DNA of 64,000 nt, taken from the NCBI GenBank assembly GCA_029204225.1, contig CM055094.1, forward strand, positions 22,504,657-22,568,656, in the 5' to 3' direction. Below the pieces are notes generated by a model. That model had not been told where the DNA came from, ran no database searches, and saw nothing but the letters and a program-made list of their open reading frames with translations. The stretch comes from Diphasiastrum complanatum (lineage: Eukaryota; Streptophyta; Lycopodiopsida; Lycopodiales; Lycopodiaceae). Position numbers and translations under genes: made by a program. Of this stretch, positions 24,594-36,810 are shown in pieces. Each line of letters opens with the position of its first letter. Position 1 is the stretch's first letter.

Positions 24594-26789
24594 TGGCAAA
24601 TTGGTAGAATACTCTTCAAAGATGTTGGCAAATGATTTCTAACAAAGAAATCTTATCATGGATATGGTGAGGGTGCTGCTATAATGGATCATTTTGCTGG
24701 CTTTTTACTTCATATGCATACCAAAGGATCCACTCAAAAAGTTTCACAAACTCCTTGATTTTACCAAGCTAGTTTATGTCAATCTTGTGAAAAATTGTCA
24801 AAATCTATCTTGGATATTTTTTGTGTTTCTAGTTTGTGAGAAAATATCACGTGTGGAGCATGTTCCACCATACTCACAAGGTCATTTCACAATTGGGGAG
24901 GAGGACGTGTGGTGCAGCACTATGGCCACATATTGTTTCTTTACTAATAATTTTAAACACTTTGTAAACAGCTTAGCCTTAGACCAAGCCAAATTCAAAG
25001 CATTGTCATGTAGATTGATAGCCTTTGGAGTGACCAAATGATCAATAGCATACATATTTTGAGCAGTTGCTTGCTCCATAGCACATCAATTAAACTTATG
25101 CAAGTCATTGATTCGCTTGTGACTATCCCTTCCCATAGTTACACAAGATGTTGGATCACTATCATCATGTAGTTGGTCAAATAAAGACTCCTTATTCCGG
25201 TCAAATAAAGACTCCTTATTCCCGTCATTTGTTGATTCCCATCTTTTCAAGGAAAAAATATGAAATAGAGCCCTATTTTTGGAAAAGCCTTCAAAAATTA
25301 GATTTACAATAATTTTTATTCCATAGTAAAGCATATAATGTGTTGAGACAATTGAAAGAATATCGAAAAGGCCAATAAAAACTCCTTAAAAGTTAATTTT
25401 TACTAGCAAAATCATTAGTTCCAAAGCACTAATTTACTTCCTACCTTAACCATTAACATCATATCTCATCTTTGTCATGTAAGACTTCCAATTGAAGCTT
25501 ATCCATGATGCCAATTTTTTCCATTGTAGTATTTACTTCCAACAGTCTTCAGTTGCATCATTGGAGATCCAAACATTTTTCTACCATTTCCAAATGTATG
25601 ATAATTGCTTTGATGAAAATCCTCAAGTGCTAATTTTATTCCTTTGAAGCCAAAAACCATGACAACTACGAATGACATAAAAATCTCCTTTCTACATATA
25701 ATGATCTAACATTACATTACCCTCAAACCTTTCCAATCCATATCTCTTTGATTATTATTGTTGCAACTTGGAGACCTTAGCAATGTAAGCCTTACCTTCA
25801 TTTTTTTGGAGTATCAATCTTGTCCAATGTCTTCCTCTTTGAGTCTTGGGTAATTATTGCAAGTAAGAATACAAAAAGAACTAGCAAAAAGGATAGTAAA
25901 TTTGCTAGTTCCGCCAGTGAAGTAGAATCAACTAGTGTTGCTCACAAATTGAGGGTAATAAATAAACAAGAGGAATTACACAAGGGCAATAGATTCATAA
26001 GAGTGCAAGGGTAATCACACAAGGGATGGGCAATAAAGTCAAGTGTGTAAGGGATAAGAGGAACTAGAATGATTGCGTAGAGGACATGCAATAGAGACAA
26101 TTGTGCAAGGAAGACGCACCTGGGAGAGCAGACCGTAACATGATGCAAAGTAAAAGTGCAATTCTGCAAAGAACATGCAACAGAGGACTATGTAAAGTAT
26201 CAATAGAAGCCACTATAAACAAACTGCCATATCACAAGGGCGTAAAAACTCAAAAAGGGAACTACCTGGCAAGCTCAAACTCAAGCTTTTAAGTCTCTAC
26301 TTGTTTACTACAAGCAAGTGACTAGCGCATCCAAAGGTTGGAGGCTTAGCCACATTTGCCCATGTAGCTCTGAGGCTTGATAAGAACAAAAGTATTTTGG
26401 AGCATTCTTGGTTCACCCAAAGTCAGTTTTACATCAATTTAGTACATCTTATTTTGATATTTCTACAACATGTGCTCTTTGCTACCAACACTGATTTGAA
26501 TGGCTTAGTTTAACATCAATAGTTATTGCAATTGTTTAAGATCATCGGCTACAAAAACTTGAGATTCTAAATGTTGTACCCCTAGCATATTCAAAACCCA
26601 ATGCTTTGACTACACAGAATAAAATTCACCAATCAAAATTTTCTTTTTTGAAAATAATGACTTTTTGCACACTTTCTTCAAAATCGTGATTGGCTTGCCT
26701 ATCCCAATGATGTCATTGCTAGAGGTCCCAAGTCGCACTTACACAAATTATAATAAAAGCCCTAAATTCAATAAGTGTCATTTATTCTT
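24594..26789. other. Stretch without recognised gene; short tandem duplications
   Basis: 24779-24870 repeats 21932-22025. At about 25174-25224 a 25 bp unit, GTCAAATAAAGACTCCTTAT with CCS, is repeated in tandem. No conserved protein motif is visible on either strand. Confidence 0.4.
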
Positions 26790-26873
26790 GAGCAAATTTC
26801 CAATGCACTCGAAGTTCGTGTAGAGTGTACAGAGCAAATTTCCAATGCACTCGAAGTTCGTGTAGAGTGTACA
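26790..26873. repeat. 42 bp tandem duplication
   Basis: A unit starting GAGCAAATTTCCAATGCACT occurs at 26790 and again at 26832, apparently identical. Confidence 0.9.
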
Positions 26874-27199
26874 TAAGTAAATAGTGTATGTCACGTGGCA
26901 CTAAAAACATTAACCATTGAAGATGGGATCCTTAAATGTGTCTCTTCCTCGCACATCTAAATTAAGTCTTTGTTTTCCTCATATTTGAATAATCTTGTAC
27001 TTTTCATCTTGGATTTGGTACCGATTAGCAATGTTCTCTTTACTTTTTATGTTGGCTTGAGCAAATTCCTAGTGAATATGGCAATCTACCCGTCTGAAAT
27101 GACACTTAAAAGTGGTTATGCTTTATGGTGCTTTTTAGTTCTGTATTTTACTTTCAGCTTTACTTTACCTTGTTGGAATACTTTATTTTGTCTAACCGG

Positions 27200-27202
<3 letters not shown>

Positions 27203-27282
<80 letters not shown>
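27203..27282. repeat. Microsatellite (TC)40
   Basis: About 80 bases of uninterrupted CT/TC repeat. The Leu-Ser reading frames across it are artefacts. Confidence 0.97.
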
Positions 27283-27285
<3 letters not shown>

Positions 27286-27999
27286 ATTGTTCATCTTTCT
27301 ACAATGTCTTAATCATTGGTCAATGAATGCCTAAGAAGCACTCCTTGTATATTTGGAGAAGAGTGTTTGGGATTTGATTATCGTGGTCTGTGTGAAAACC
27401 ATCTTGCGAGTATTAGAATGTGTGTTGTTGAATTACCCCTCTAAGAGCATGGACAAGGTTTAGAACAACCAAAACAATAGATTGGTGAGGTGAAAATTTT
27501 CTACAAATTTGATAAAGGTGCCAAGAGCCGAGAGGGTGAGAAACTTACATGTCATGTTGTGCTTTTTTTGTGGAAAACCAACTAGAAGTTTAGGACGATG
27601 AAAGACTTGCATCCTTGTTATGTGAGTCAAAAAAGGAATCTACAATTAGAAAAAATTTAAGAGGAGAGTTTGACAAACTAAATCGAACGTGATAGCCAAA
27701 AGCCGACTTTGGCTCGATCATAAATTGTGTGTTTGAATGAGCTTTGGTCTAAAAAATTGATCTTGCAACAAAAAATGTGGTTCTCTCTGATCAAAAAAAG
27801 TGCTATAAATCCAATGATTAAATTCTTGTACTCGTGTGAAGTTAGTAAACAAAAGGCCATGCACTATTGTGCACATACAATAAAATATAATCACTACATC
27901 ATTCGTTCATAGTCAATTTAAGAGATAATGAGTCTCAAATTTTGTGTTGAGGAGATTGTTCATGTTCATGTGATTAGCAATGAAGAGAAAAAATTGTTG

Positions 28000-28350
28000 A
28001 GGACGGATGTGATGTCTAAGAAGGCTGAAATGTGTGTTGGATAAGGTGGCCAAGGAGGTCGAGCACGATATCGTATTTCAAGTAAGTGAAAGTAGGTATA
28101 GTTTTTTTAGTTTCAAGAATTGAAGCGTGGACAAATTAACAAATTTGACTATCAACTTCACATCTCAAAAGTGTCGAGAACGGATGTCTCAAAAGGCTGA
28201 AATGTGTGTTAGATAAGGTGGCCAAGGTGGTCGAGCACGATATCATATGTCAAGTAACCAATAACATATTTTGATGAAAGTAGGTCTAGTTTTTTTGGTT
28301 GCAAGAATTGAAGCATGGACAAATTAACAAATTTCACTATCTAATTCATA
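28000..28350 (+). repeat. Tandem duplication of a 165-177 bp unit
   Basis: 28000-28165 and 28177-28350 are diverged copies in direct orientation. They share AAGGCTGAAATGTGTGTT, GATAAGGTGGCCAAGG, GTCGAGCACGATATC and GACAAATTAACAAATTT in the same order. The second copy has an extra block (AACCAATAACATATTTTGAT) and lacks a few bases near its start. Confidence 0.85.
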
Positions 28351-31300
28351 TTTGTCTCCAATAATCAAATGATGCATTCTGTTGGGCAAAAAGTGCCTAC
28401 TACCTTGGGGAAAAGAGATAATTTGTTTCACTTATGCCAAGTACCTCCTTCAATGATTTGTGATTCCTATGAGTTTTGATGTATTACAATTTATTAGAAA
28501 TACATTGTTTTCATAAAATGAAATCACATTAGATGAATACAATGAGAAAATTGTGTTGGCTATTCTAAGTATTTTGGACATCAATGAAAATTACAAAAAG
28601 TTGGGTAAGATCTATTATTGAGTACCTACACTTGATTATAGAGATACTTGATTCTAATGGTCATGGGAAATGTATATGACTACCATTCAATGGTGACTGT
28701 AAGTCTTCAAATTTTTGTAACAGTGCTGGAGGCTAACAAATTTATTATTAAGGGAAAAACATTGAGGTTAACGATCTGTTTGTCTTGTGTCCATCATTAA
28801 TGATCTTTCTTTGTGTACATTATGTCGATTATAACATCTTGAAGCTCTACATCACAATTATGCAATTCATTAATACTGGCCAAAATTGCAATGCACGTCC
28901 CTTATTAAGGTGTTAGTGAGAATTCAAAAGTTTGACATACTAGACTTCCATAAAAGATTAAGATATGTATGTACATAGTAAAGAAGCCCTATGGCACTTC
29001 GAAAGAAACGTTAATCCCATAAGCAATCTTTGTCAAGAGTCTAAAGTCCCAAACTAGTCAAAGTGCAATCTTTAGTCCTTTGGTGTGGCCACTCCCATCC
29101 ATGCACATGAAGGGCTTTGTAGTACGCTCTCATTGAATGAAATAGTTCTTTTCTTTTAGATGTGTTCACCAATTGAGATATCATGCTATTTTCCATTTTG
29201 ATGTTGATTTGCAAAAAGAATTCCGTGTTATAGTGATAATGTGCTTCTATGCCACGATAGGCCCAATTTCCTAAAAGTCAAGAGTCAGCATTTTAAAGTG
29301 TGTTAATGTTGATGCATATTCCTTGATTGGAAATGATAGTTTGATTTATTATTTCATGTTCCCCATGTTATTAGGTACCATTGTTAGGGCACATCATGAA
29401 GAGGAACAATTTGATATTGACTATTATTGGTAGCGTGGATGATTTTGTTGTACGAACCTATAGTTGATCAAACAACTTATATTAGTCTGACAATTTTAGG
29501 GTCAAGCATATTAAATGATGTCATTGACGTTTTCACATCTGAAAGAATAATAGAGTTCTCGGACAAACAAAGTTCCCATGATAAAGCTTTCATTTTCAAG
29601 GCCCCTCGTTCTTATGAATGTTTTCCCATGAAGGAATTGTTCATATGGTAAATTATTGATGCATTTTAGAGATGTATTCATATAGGCATGAAAAAAATGT
29701 AGCAATAGTGTACTACATTATGAAAACAACGGAGCGTGGACGGTTGAGTTCGTGTAGAACGTGATCTTAAAATACCAAAACCATGAAATCGTGCATTGGG
29801 CTAGTTTGAATGCAGGCGTTTTTATGAGGATTAATTTGTACAATCAAAATATACAATGCTCTCGTTAGTGTTAATGGTGACATACATAAAAATCAAATAT
29901 GGTGATTGATGTAGCTTGTTAACTACATGCTTATTAGCTATAACATGAGAGCTTAATGCATTGCCGACTGATACTTAGCAATTTCGTTGATTCTGGCATG
30001 GGAAACGTGAATTTTGTAAATCTCATCAAACTTCTTAATCCGTTTTGTCGATATTTGCCCACTTTTGTAACACTTGAGACATATTGGCATAACACATCGC
30101 TACCACACTCGCTAGCGATAAGAAATCTGAGTGAAGATTATTTACCAAGCTGTTTATCATGCTTTCAGAGAAGGTTGAATTGTGAGGCTTGGTTATGAAA
30201 CATAAAATCATGTTTGACCCACGCAACTTGTACTCAAACCACTTGAATATCTTTGCAAAGAGTTGAGGACAAACTGGCCACATTGTTGTAGCTGCGATAC
30301 ATTTCTTTCAGGTTTGCTAAAAGTTGTCTAGTTGCAAGTGTCATTCTGAACATCAGTGATGTTTGTTTTGAATGACAACCTCAGCTTTTACAAAAACCCA
30401 TCATTGATGTTAACAAGATGCAGCTAAGCATTGCACAAAGGATCATGACGTGATCCAAAAAGGAGCCACATTTTGATGCCATTGTGCGAGCACCATGCTT
30501 CATTTTGTTAAAATCATATTGATCTAAAAGAAATCACATTTCAATGCTCTAGCACCAAGCTTCACTTTGCTGATATTAGCTCAGCACCATCTCATTGAGG
30601 ATGATTTTAATAGATGTGATTTAACCTGCTATTTTTCAGGATACTTCTGACAAGAAGCTGCATACAAAATGTTCCAGGAATGGGCGTCTATGAGGCAAGC
30701 AGGAGGTTTTAGCCTATTTTTCTTGCATACGTTCCACCTGAAAGAGTATTATATAACACCCAATACAAGAGAACCCCGGCATGAAAAGAAGATGGTGCAT
30801 TATATCATATGCTATTAAGAGGAGGTTAATATTAGAAGACACAACAGAGGATGGCTACTATATTAAAAGCAGGCACTTAATGACTCGGTTCTGTGAGAAA
30901 ACAATATTTCCAAATTAGTTGATTATACCGTATAGTAGTTTACAATTAATACTCAGCTTAAGCATCTTGCTCTTCTTGTGCTGAGAATGGGGGACTGGGT
31001 CCCTTTTAGGATTGATGGTGCAATCGCTAACACTTACTTAATTTAAACTAGAAAAGCTTATCATTGACCAGTTTGATAATCTGGTTATTGCAAGCTCGAA
31101 TTCATGCAAATAACTCTCTATGGATGAATAGAGCCATATCTTTAACTATCAGGGATGGATGTTAATAAAGATGTTATCTTATATTGTCACCATCTGTGTT
31201 CATGGTGTACTGCAGTGCACCAAGAGAAGGGTGAAGCGATTTATCTTTTGTATTTATGGCATAATGACCTAAAATATCTGGATTTAGGCCGCCATATTAA

Positions 31301-31560
31301 GGATTTTAAGAATCATGTAAGGTATGTTCTGAACGCAAATCATTGCCCTTTAAAGTTGATCAACAAACATTGTTGGCAAAAGGTGGATGAAGCTACAAGC
31401 TCTGTGCTCTCATGCACAACACTCATAGAAGGGAGTACACTGATCAAATAGAAAGCTCGATTAAAGACATCACTGTGGCATAGGAACATTGAACACAGAG
31501 AGCATTTTGTGAATTGAAATTTTTCACTGTCTAGCTAAGAATTTTTTTTTTAAAATCCCT
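28351..31560. other. Intergenic DNA downstream of the FPA-like gene
   Basis: Only short ORFs without known motifs. The part nearest 31880 would hold the 3' UTR and polyadenylation region of the FPA-like gene, whose end I could not place. A local inverse AAAGCTTGGTGC/AGCTTCACTTTGC similarity near 30490-30560 is weak. Confidence 0.4.
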
Positions 31561-31879
31561 CTCAAGACTCAAGCGCATGAATCAACTTCATCCATGCTTT
31601 ACCATCTAAAACTGAAAAAGTGAACTACAAAATTTACAAACAAATATAAGAGGTTCAGAAAAGCACAACATGCTCAATCATCTGAACTACAAACAGCAGC
31701 AATCACCTACCTCACTCAGAAACCTTTAACCAACTAGCATTCAGGCTGCCTACTTTTCTCATTGTAGATATCACTCATGTGTAAAGCTTAAATCCATAAC
31801 CACCACCATTTTCTCTAAAGCAGTAACAAGTACAAAGGGCATAAGTCTGGAAAAGACCGTACCTTGTAAAAATAGATCT

Positions 31880-33485
31880 TTACCGCAGCTCTGTCGATCC
31901 AGGAGCTCTAGCATCTTGCTGCTGCATCTGCTGCAAAAGCGCCTGCGCCAGGTGTAAGGTAGCTTGGAAACGCATTCGTGCCACATCCTGATCTTCAGTT
32001 CCTTGACTTTGAATAGCAACATTCTGCACTTGACCAGCATTCAGAGCCTGCTGCTGAACTGAATCACCTCGATGCAATCCTGTCCCTTGTGGTGGTACCT
32101 GTTGTTGCTGCTGTACTTGTCCCTGGCTAGCATGTGATGTTTCTAGAGAGATTTGTTTATATATTTGTTGCTGATTAGGTGGCTGTGGTGGCATACTTGG
32201 AGCTTTCTCATGTTGTTCATAAGTATTTTGAGGAATTTGCAGTAACTGTTTTTTATTTTGCTCCAGAAGCCTGGTAAGCTGTGTAATCTGATCAGTGGGT
32301 AAGACTGCGCTTGGAGTAAGGAAAGGAAAGGATGTTGGTTGCAGTTGCCCACTAATTTCAGAGCTTGCAGAGCCTTGATTTGAAGAAAAGCTGTGTCCTT
32401 GTCCAATCACTGCAAGGGGAGGTGATGCCAGCCCACCAGAAGAGTCTATTCTCTGCAACGGGACATATTGACGGTGAGCAAATGGTTGAGGCCGAAAAAC
32501 AGAGTTGGAGGACAAAGAAAGCAATCCCTCAACAGTTTGAGGAGCCTGACTCTCTTGAAAGTTTGTTTGATGCTCCTGAGAATAAGGCGGCCAACCAGGA
32601 GGAAGAGGAGGATTTCCTCTGAAAAATGGTGGATTAAAGGGCCTTACCTCACTTCCAGCAACTCCACTACTACTCACAGGCAGAACTGATCGTACAATTG
32701 CAGCCTCAGTGGCACGCACCATCCCATCCCCTGCACCAGCATTGACAGGATATGTAGCAGCACTAAGATTTTGAGCATGTCCTGCAGCCGTTGACAGGTT
32801 GATGCCAGATGAAGGCTGACTATGTGGTAGGAAAGCAGTAAGGGAAGCGATGAGCTCTGGAGTCAAAGTTATGTTTGCTGATTGTGGTGTTGTTAGCTGA
32901 GCTATGATGGTAGAAAGGACGCTAGTCTGCAATGAGGACTGTCCCTCAAAAGAGGGTACGAACCTTTGATACTCAGATTCCTGAGAAGTTGATCCAAGCC
33001 TCTCTGACTGTCTATGAGATTGGACTGCGTGCTGCTCCACAGGTGGCTGCACAGGATGAGACGGTGGTAGTTGTGCATGCACTGGTGGATGTAAAGGAGG
33101 CTGAGGAATGAACTGTTGGTCAGTTTGCAGCTGCAAAAATGTTTCAGGCAGCTGCTGGATTGTTTGTGATTGTTGAAGCTCAAGTCTACCAGCGCTTGAT
33201 TGTTGAAATTTTAGAACAACTCCAAAGATACAACTATTGCCAGGTATTTTGAGTATTTTTTCAGAGAAATCCGACGGAGGTACCAGAAACAAGGAACTCC
33301 CATCTCCTAACTTAGCAACACCAGCACGATGTTTTTCCTGTAGATAATGTAGAAAGTCCTGATAGGGTGCAACATGGACATCTCCTTGTGGCACAAAGAA
33401 TACTGTCCCATAATCCCCAGCTTGAAAGATGTGCTTCCCAAGCATGTCTAAATCAGTACGAGCAGTGCAATTAATCACTTCAGGC
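31880..33485 (-). CDS. FPA: FPA-like exon 5: SPOC end and Gln-rich tail
   Basis: Acceptor CTGCAG, then PEVINCTARTDLDMLGKH, the rest of SPOC to FGVVLKFQ, and about 400 residues rich in Gln, Pro and Ser. The end, RMRFQATLHLAQALLQQMQQ, resembles the conserved C-terminus of the family. The stop TAA is at 31882-31880; a GTAAAG overlapping the stop could be a donor in some transcripts. Plus-strand ORFs over this exon are shadows. Confidence 0.88.
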
Positions 33486-36400
33486 CTGCAGTCAGAGGAT
33501 GAAAACATGCTTAAGAACCATAGCGATTAAAATCATGATTTCTAGTTGAATAATTTTTTTGCAAAATTAAAAAAGGAGTGTCCTAATAAAACTTACAAGT
33601 TAATATCAATTCCTTTGTCGACGGGAAAGCACCTTGCACGACAAATAAAAGTCCCCCCTTTTGCGATAGTTCCTTCCCATTTCCAGCCCTCATTTGCCAC
33701 ACCCAAGCTACGCTCTGAAGGAAAATTACCGGATAAACCTCCAGCATTATCCCTCAAATTAGCACCTAAAGGTTGGACCGGAGCACCAGAGTTGGCCCCC
33801 AGTAATGGCCTAGACCGATCGAGCAACCCACTTGGAGGTCTTAATAGACCAGCACCAGAATTACAAATTTCTACATCACCACGTGAAGATAGAAGCCTAG
33901 CATTATTTAAAGGTAGATTTCTGGAGATGCTTTCGATCATTGCCACATCTGTGAATCCATATTGCTGCTTATTGTTGTCCAAACTCTGACCAGAATGAAG
34001 AGAACTTTCCCCTTGTACTGTTGCTTCTAGTCTTGCTCTTTTGAAGTCTCTTGGTAAAAAATCTTCTTCTGGTAAATCCCAACCATCATCTGGACCCATC
34101 TGCTCCCCTGCATGCCCCTTTGGACTTAAAGCAGGGAAACTGCTGCTGTGAACCACAGGTGGCCTGTCAAACTGAGGTTCCATCCTTTCACCCACAAGCA
34201 TTCGCAAATTAAGACCTGCTCCCACTCCCCTGCCCAGTCCCAACCCCTGTCCCTCTCGAACATTACCAGCTCCAAGTGTGTTTCCATATCCACCACTTAC
34301 ACTCATGCTTGGATTGAGAGGCCTCATCGGAGGTCCTGAACCTAACTTATCAGTGTTACTCAAGGAAGTCCTTGGAAAACTAAAACCTTGACCCTTGGAT
34401 AAGGCTTCAGCAAATCCAACTTCATTACTTTGGGAAAATGGTAAGATAGCATTAGTATATCCTTTATCAACTGGTCCAATCTCACTGTTTGAAAAGTTAA
34501 TACGAAACCTAGGGTCATTGAACAGCTTTCCTGAAAGAGCATTTTTTGCTGTCACAGCCTCTTCAACAGATCTGAACTGGATGAAGGCATACAAGCGACC
34601 CGGAAAAGTCGTTATGCGTTCAATTTCGGCATAAGGAATAAAGGCTCTGTGCAAATCCCGTTCATCCACTCTAGCATCTGCGGGGAAACCTATCCAAAGA
34701 ACATCACTGGGCTCTCCGTCTCTTTTGCCTTGACTTCCACCAGGTGCAGCAAGGCCTGGATCAGCCTATACAGGCACAAGAACTATAATATCAAATATTT
34801 TCAACCAGCCAAGTAGAGAATCCATATCAAGAACAAAAATAATAATCATAATTGACAGAGTCCCAATTTCGACTCAACAAATCTACCAAATCATGGTCCC
34901 TTCAGACCTAACTGAAAATAAATATTAGTACTATCCTGAAGAATTGAAGCCCAATAGAAATGAAAGAGAAAAACAAAAGAATCTGCATTCGAATCAACAT
35001 GGCCACCAGATACAACAGCTTAACAAACCATTTCATAATCCAATCTTCACCACAACATTCTGGCAAGACTTCTGAAGTGAACCTTTTAACCTCAAAAGAC
35101 AACATAGCAGCCAACCTGGACATTTTGGGAAATCCAGGAGCCAGCCGAGGAACGCTTGGATCCACGAGAACTTTCCTGATAACCCCGACTAAGTTCTGAC
35201 ATGCTCAGATGCACTTGATAGGCTCTTAAGATATCAGCTTCATGAACTGAACTACGTGATTCGAATTTTTCGTCCTGTTTGGAAAATATATTGTAGAAAC
35301 ATAAGAGAACGACAGAGGAAGAAATAAAACAAAATTTTCAGCTAAAAGAAGAAGAATCATTATGAGCTAAATGAAAATAGAAAGATAAATAACAATTAGA
35401 TGTAACTTGGACTACACATACATAGCAACAATCCATCTTCGTGAGTAAAATCTCAACCAAAGCATACAATCCTTAAAGAACTACCAAAAATGTTCTGAAT
35501 AATTGATTTGCATTTTGAACAGTCACACTTCGGGATCTTTCAGTGCATCCAGGAATTGATCATATCTATAGAAGGAAAACTTCCACTCGAACATCGACTA
35601 AACACACGTCACACACATGTAAGAACAAGGAAAACCTGAACAAATACATCCTGATAGAGAAAATCAACATTTTTCATAAAACTATTGGCTAGGGAAGTCA
35701 TTGCGGATCATAGCACCAGGAATGATTCTAAGAACTTTGACATCTATTCATAGAATCTTTGCAAATTTGGATTGATCTTCTACCCAAAGATTCAGAAAAC
35801 CCCAAATTTTTGGGGTTTTCAAAAAAAGTGTGGAAAAGAGGCCTCTAAATCGAAATTTTGAACAAAGATTCACACACTAATATCAATTCGAATTTAGATT
35901 GGACTTCAATCCATTTTGAATGGATTTAAAAGCCAAAGAATAGAGATATGTTGGAAGTTGTAAGTTGGAACTATGAAGGGCATACTTGTCTATGGACACA
36001 AAGATTTCTGCAACTTAACATTCTCTTGGAGATCTAGTCTACTTTTTACATCCCTGACATTCACGGAAAGGTAACTATACGTAAAAAGGGCTCCTGCTAA
36101 AGGCCCCAATTTTACTCAACCCTGACAGAGAGTAAAAACTTCAAGTGACTCTAAATATCACATAATTCATACACAACATGGTGTACAGGTTCTCACCCTC
36201 TTGGAGTTTTCTGATTGGCCAAAGTCAACCTGTATCCGCTCATTTCCCAACTGTTTTTGATTCAAACTGTTCAAAGCAGATATTGCATCATCGAGCTTTA
36301 TATAATCCACACAAGCAGAATTGCTGTTTGGGAAAAATTTTAAATCCTCTAAAATGCCGAAACTCTTAAACTCTGCTTCAAGCTGCTCTTGTGTAATGGA

Positions 36401-36763
36401 ATGACATAAACCACTGACCAGTAAATGTCGACTGGGTTTTGCCTGTAACACAATGAAGAGTAACCCGAGCTCTTAATTCTGCTAATGAGCCCCAAACTTA
36501 AGAGAAGAAATCGTTCTTTTCCTTTTCTCTCCAGATGTTACTACAGACTGAAACTCTTTCTTTTTTTTTTAATGAAGCAATGCTTGAGAAATTAAATATC
36601 TATTTCTTGCAGCTAGTTGCACAGCGACTCTAGTCCCGCAGGTACAAGAACACATTGTCTGTCTTTGGATGCTATTGGCAGCAACCGGTGAATATACATG
36701 AGGCGTCAGCAATTTGCAGCAAGAAAGGGAAAGCAACAACACCCACCTTTTTGTGTCTTAAGT

Positions 36764-36810
<47 letters not shown>

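Noticed and set aside
26970..27334. ORFs with long Leu-Ser stretches over the TC repeat
   Set aside because: They exist only because CTCTCT reads as Leu-Ser; there is no other protein feature. The same applies to 36655-36971 and 42136-42441.
32365..34634. Plus-strand ORFs opposite the FPA-like exons (for example 33546-33989, 32365-32622)
   Set aside because: They are shadows of the real minus-strand exons, which carry RRM and SPOC motifs.
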